Assembly: GCA_033720955.1 (NCBI GenBank)
Contig: JAWWBN010000068.1
Span: forward strand, 1 to 15,892
DNA: 15,892 bases
Source: JAWWBN01 sp033720955
GTDB lineage: Bacteria > Acidobacteriota > Thermoanaerobaculia > Multivoradales > JAHEKO01
Direction of reading: 5' to 3'
This document shows, piece after piece, positions 13,210-15,892 of this stretch. The position numbers and the translations under genes were made by a program. Every line of letters starts with the position of its first letter. Position 1 is the first letter of the stretch. The notes beneath the pieces are model-generated. The model was given only the letters and a program-made list of their open reading frames with translations. It ran no database searches and was not told where the DNA came from.

Positions 13210-15892
13210 ATGGATCCCGTCAGACCGGAGACCGAAGCCCCCACCCGTCCGGAAGGCGCCAGCCCCGAGACTCCGCCGCAGCGCCGAGGCCTGACCTTCG
13301 AGCGGCGCTATACCCGGCCGGGGGTGCACCCCTACGACGAGGTCGAGTGGGAGCTGCGGGAGGCGCGCATCTCCGGAGAAGAGGGCGAGACGGTCTTCGT
13401 CCAGACAGACGTGGAGGCGCCGGCGTCCTGGAGCCAGCAGGCGACGAACGTGGTCGCCAGCAAGTACTTCCGCGGCGCCCTGGGCAGCGAGGGGCGCGAG
13501 AGCAGCGTGCGTCGGCTGATCGACCGCGTGGTGGACACCATCGCAGGGTGGGGGCGCGCCGGCGGCTACTTCGCCACCCCGGAGGACGCCACCGTCTTCG
13601 AGGAGGAGCTCCGCCACCTGCTGCTGCACCAGATGGTCTGCTTCAACTCGCCGGTCTGGTTCAACGTCGGCGTGGCGGAGAAGCCGCAGTGCTCGGCCTG
13701 CTTCATCAACTCGGTCGAGGACACCATGCAGTCGATCCTGGACCTGGCCAAGACCGAAGGAATGCTCTTCAAGTACGGCTCCGGGACCGGCACCAACCTC
13801 TCGGTGCTGCGGGCGTCGGGCGAGCCGTTGGCCGGTGGCGGCACCGCCTCGGGGCCGGTCTCCTTCATGCGCGGCTACGACGCCTTCGCCGGGGTCATCA
13901 AGAGCGGCGGGACCACCCGCCGGGCGGCCAAGATGGTGATCCTCGACGTCGACCATCCCGACGTCGAGGAGTTCATCGTCTGCAAGGCGGAGGAGGAGAG
14001 GAAGGCCCGTGCCCTGATCGAGGCCGGGTGGGACGCCGGCTTCGACAGCGCCGGCGGCGCCTACGACTCCGTCTTCTTCCAGAACGCCAACCACTCGGTG
14101 CGCGCCCGCGACGAGTTTCTGCGCGCGGTCGAGGAGGATGGCGAGTGGGTCACCCGGTCGGTGACCGACGGCAGCCCGGCGCGGCGGTACCGGGCCCGCG
14201 ACCTGATGCGGAAGATCGCCGAGAGCGCCTGGTTCTGCGGCGATCCGGGGCTGCAGTTCGACACCACCATCAACGACTGGCACACCTGCCCGGCGACCGA
14301 CCGGATCCGCGCCAGCAATCCGTGCAGCGAGTTCATGTTCCTCGACGACACCGCCTGCAACCTGGCGTCGCTGAACCTGATGCGCTTCCGGGACCCCGGG
14401 GGAGGGCGCTTCGACTGCGAGGGCTTCGCCCACGCCTGCGAGGTGACCATCACCGCGCAGGAGATCCTGGTGGACAACGCCGGCTACCCGCGCCCCGAGA
14501 TCGCAGAGAACTCGAGGGACTTCCGGCCTCTGGGACTCGGATTCGCCAACCTGGGCGCCCTGCTGATGTCGAGCGGCCTGCCCTACGACTCGGAGCCCGG
14601 CCGGCAGAGCGCGGCGGCCGTCACGGCGCTGATGTCGGGGGCCGCCTACGCCCAGTCGGCGCGCATCGCGGCGGTGCGGGGTCCGTTCGCCGGCTTCGCC
14701 GCCAACCGCGAGCCGGCGCTCCGGGTGATGCGCAAGCACCGCGAGGCGCTGAGCGACCTGGACCCGGCCCGGGTGCCGCTCGACCTGCTCACCGCGGCGA
14801 GGGCGGCCTGGACGGAGGTGGTGGAGCTGAGCGAGAAGCACGGGCTGCGCAACAGCCAGATCTCGGTGATCGCCCCGACCGGGACCATCGGCTTCATGAT
14901 GGATTGCGACACCACCGGCATCGAGCCGGACATCGCGCTGGTGAAGTACAAGAAGCTGGTCGGCGGCGGCTCGATGAAGATCGTCAACCGTACGGTGCCG
15001 GCGGCCCTGGAGCGGCTGGGCTACGGCGAGGCGGAGCGGGCGGCCATCGTGGAGCACGTCGATCGGGAGGGGACCATCGAGGGCGCGCCCGGCCTCGCCG
15101 AGGAGCATCTGCCGGTCTTCGACTGCGCCTTTCCCCCCGCCGCCGGCGGCCGGGCCATCGCGCCCTCGGGTCACCTGAAGATGGTCGCGGCCGTGCAGCC
15201 TTTCGTCTCGGGGGCGATCAGCAAGACCATCAACATGCCGCGGGAGACCACCGTGGAGGAGATCGAGGCGGCCTACCTGGAGGGCTGGCGGCTGGGCCTG
15301 AAGGCGGTGGCGGTCTACCGCGACGGCTGCAAGCAGAGCCAGCCGCTCTCCACCTCGCCCGAGGGGGAGGGGCGGGCCCAGCCGCTGCGCCGCCGGCTCC
15401 CCGACGAGCGTCAGGCCCTCACCCACAAGTTCTCGGTCAACGGGCACGAGGGCTACATCACGGTGGGTCTCTACGAGGACGGCCAGCCGGGCGAGATCTT
15501 CCTGGTGATGGCCAAGGAGGGGTCCACCATCTCCGGTCTGATGGACGCCTTCGCCACCTCGGTCTCGATCGCCCTGCAGTATCGGGTGCCGCTGGCCACA
15601 CTGGTGCGCAAGTTCTGCCACACCCGCTTCGAGCCCTCGGGCTTCACCCAGAACCCGCAGATCCCGATCGCCAAGTCGGTGACCGACTACATCTTTCGCT
15701 GGATGGCCACCAAGTTCCTCTCCCGGGAGGACCAGGAGGCGCTGGGGATCGTCTTCCGGGACGGCAAGACCAGGCTGACCGTCCTGCCCGCCGAGGCCGA
15801 GAGCGTGCCCCGGCCCGCGGAGTCGAACGTCCTCACCTTCCACAACCAGCAGGACGCTCCCCTCTGCCAGGACTGCGGCGCGATCATGGTGC
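13210..15892 (+). CDS. nrdJ: Adenosylcobalamin-dependent (class II) ribonucleotide reductase, 3' end missing
   Basis: B12-dependent reductase that makes deoxyribonucleotides without a radical-storage subunit and independently of oxygen. The 894 codons present are nearly full length. After a Pro/Glu-rich N-terminal tail of about 27 residues comes the reductase barrel. CSACF (161-165) contains one redox cysteine, NPCSE (370-374) holds the active-site Asn, Cys and Glu, TACNLASLNL carries the second redox cysteine (C383), and PTGTIGF (556-562) forms a phosphate loop. The C-terminal part has KFSVNGHEGYITVG and ends in a CQDCG (886-890) zinc-ribbon-like motif typical of the long NrdJ form. The lost tail should contain the second CxxC pair. 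No nrdA/nrdB or nrdD is visible nearby. The window ends inside the gene. Confidence 0.96.
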   Translation, partial: MDPVRPETEAPTRPEGASPETPPQRRGLTFERRYTRPGVHPYDEVEWELREARISGEEGETVFVQTDVEAPASWSQQATNVVASKYFRGALGSEGRESSVRRLIDRVVDTIAGWGRAGGYFATPEDATVFEEELRHLLLHQMVCFNSPVWFNVGVAEKPQCSACFINSVEDTMQSILDLAKTEGMLFKYGSGTGTNLSVLRASGEPLAGGGTASGPVSFMRGYDAFAGVIKSGGTTRRAAKMVILDVDHPDVEEFIVCKAEEERKARALIEAGWDAGFDSAGGAYDSVFFQNANHSVRARDEFLRAVEEDGEWVTRSVTDGSPARRYRARDLMRKIAESAWFCGDPGLQFDTTINDWHTCPATDRIRASNPCSEFMFLDDTACNLASLNLMRFRDPGGGRFDCEGFAHACEVTITAQEILVDNAGYPRPEIAENSRDFRPLGLGFANLGALLMSSGLPYDSEPGRQSAAAVTALMSGAAYAQSARIAAVRGPFAGFAANREPALRVMRKHREALSDLDPARVPLDLLTAARAAWTEVVELSEKHGLRNSQISVIAPTGTIGFMMDCDTTGIEPDIALVKYKKLVGGGSMKIVNRTVPAALERLGYGEAERAAIVEHVDREGTIEGAPGLAEEHLPVFDCAFPPAAGGRAIAPSGHLKMVAAVQPFVSGAISKTINMPRETTVEEIEAAYLEGWRLGLKAVAVYRDGCKQSQPLSTSPEGEGRAQPLRRRLPDERQALTHKFSVNGHEGYITVGLYEDGQPGEIFLVMAKEGSTISGLMDAFATSVSIALQYRVPLATLVRKFCHTRFEPSGFTQNPQIPIAKSVTDYIFRWMATKFLSREDQEALGIVFRDGKTRLTVLPAEAESVPRPAESNVLTFHNQQDAPLCQDCGAIMV

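Noticed and set aside
13096..15843. 915-residue minus-strand open frame opposite nrdJ
   Set aside because: Complement of a long GC-rich gene. Its composition (Gly, His, Arg, Leu, Val) is typical of such shadows, while the plus strand carries a clear NrdJ with catalytic motifs.

Overview
This is a GC-rich bacterial chromosome segment carrying the ancestral replication cluster dnaA-dnaN-recF-gyrB-gyrA, and very probably the chromosomal origin. GyrB is the long, insert-bearing type (811 residues), DnaA is short (432 residues) and the ribonucleotide reductase is the B12-dependent class II type. This suggests a Gram-negative-type, deep-branching, high-GC lineage such as Acidobacteriota or the Myxococcota/deltaproteobacterial groups. 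That placement is an impression from protein character, not from a phylogeny. No mobile element, CRISPR array, tRNA or rRNA was seen.

Left part (1-6518, all on the minus strand): dnaA, dnaN, recF, gyrB and the first 23 codons of gyrA. dnaN and recF overlap by four bases. gyrB has its own good sigma-70-type promoter and a structured leader. The 6519-6988 spacer upstream of dnaA and the dnaA-dnaN spacer (4919-5219) both hold DnaA-box-like 9-mers, so the origin may be bipartite with boxes on both sides of dnaA.

Right part: mutY (adenine glycosylase) runs away from the origin on the plus strand, where many bacteria have rpmH-rnpA. It converges on a tight three-gene minus-strand operon: P-loop NadR/AAA_28-like ATPase, membrane-anchored TPR-like protein, and a protein with two PKA-type cyclic-nucleotide-binding domains and no visible output domain. 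A 71-bp spacer with repeats separates this operon from a divergent, overlapping pair of bacterial PH-domain (DUF304) membrane proteins. The PH pair meets a class III PLP aminotransferase tail to tail, with shared stop-codon bases. The aminotransferase is divergent from nrdJ, which runs off the right edge lacking only its extreme C-terminus.

The core genes are housekeeping: initiation, clamp, gap repair, supercoiling, oxidative mutation avoidance and dNTP supply. The least explained material is the three-gene putative signalling operon with its divergent PH pair, and the distribution of DnaA-box-like sites around dnaA.
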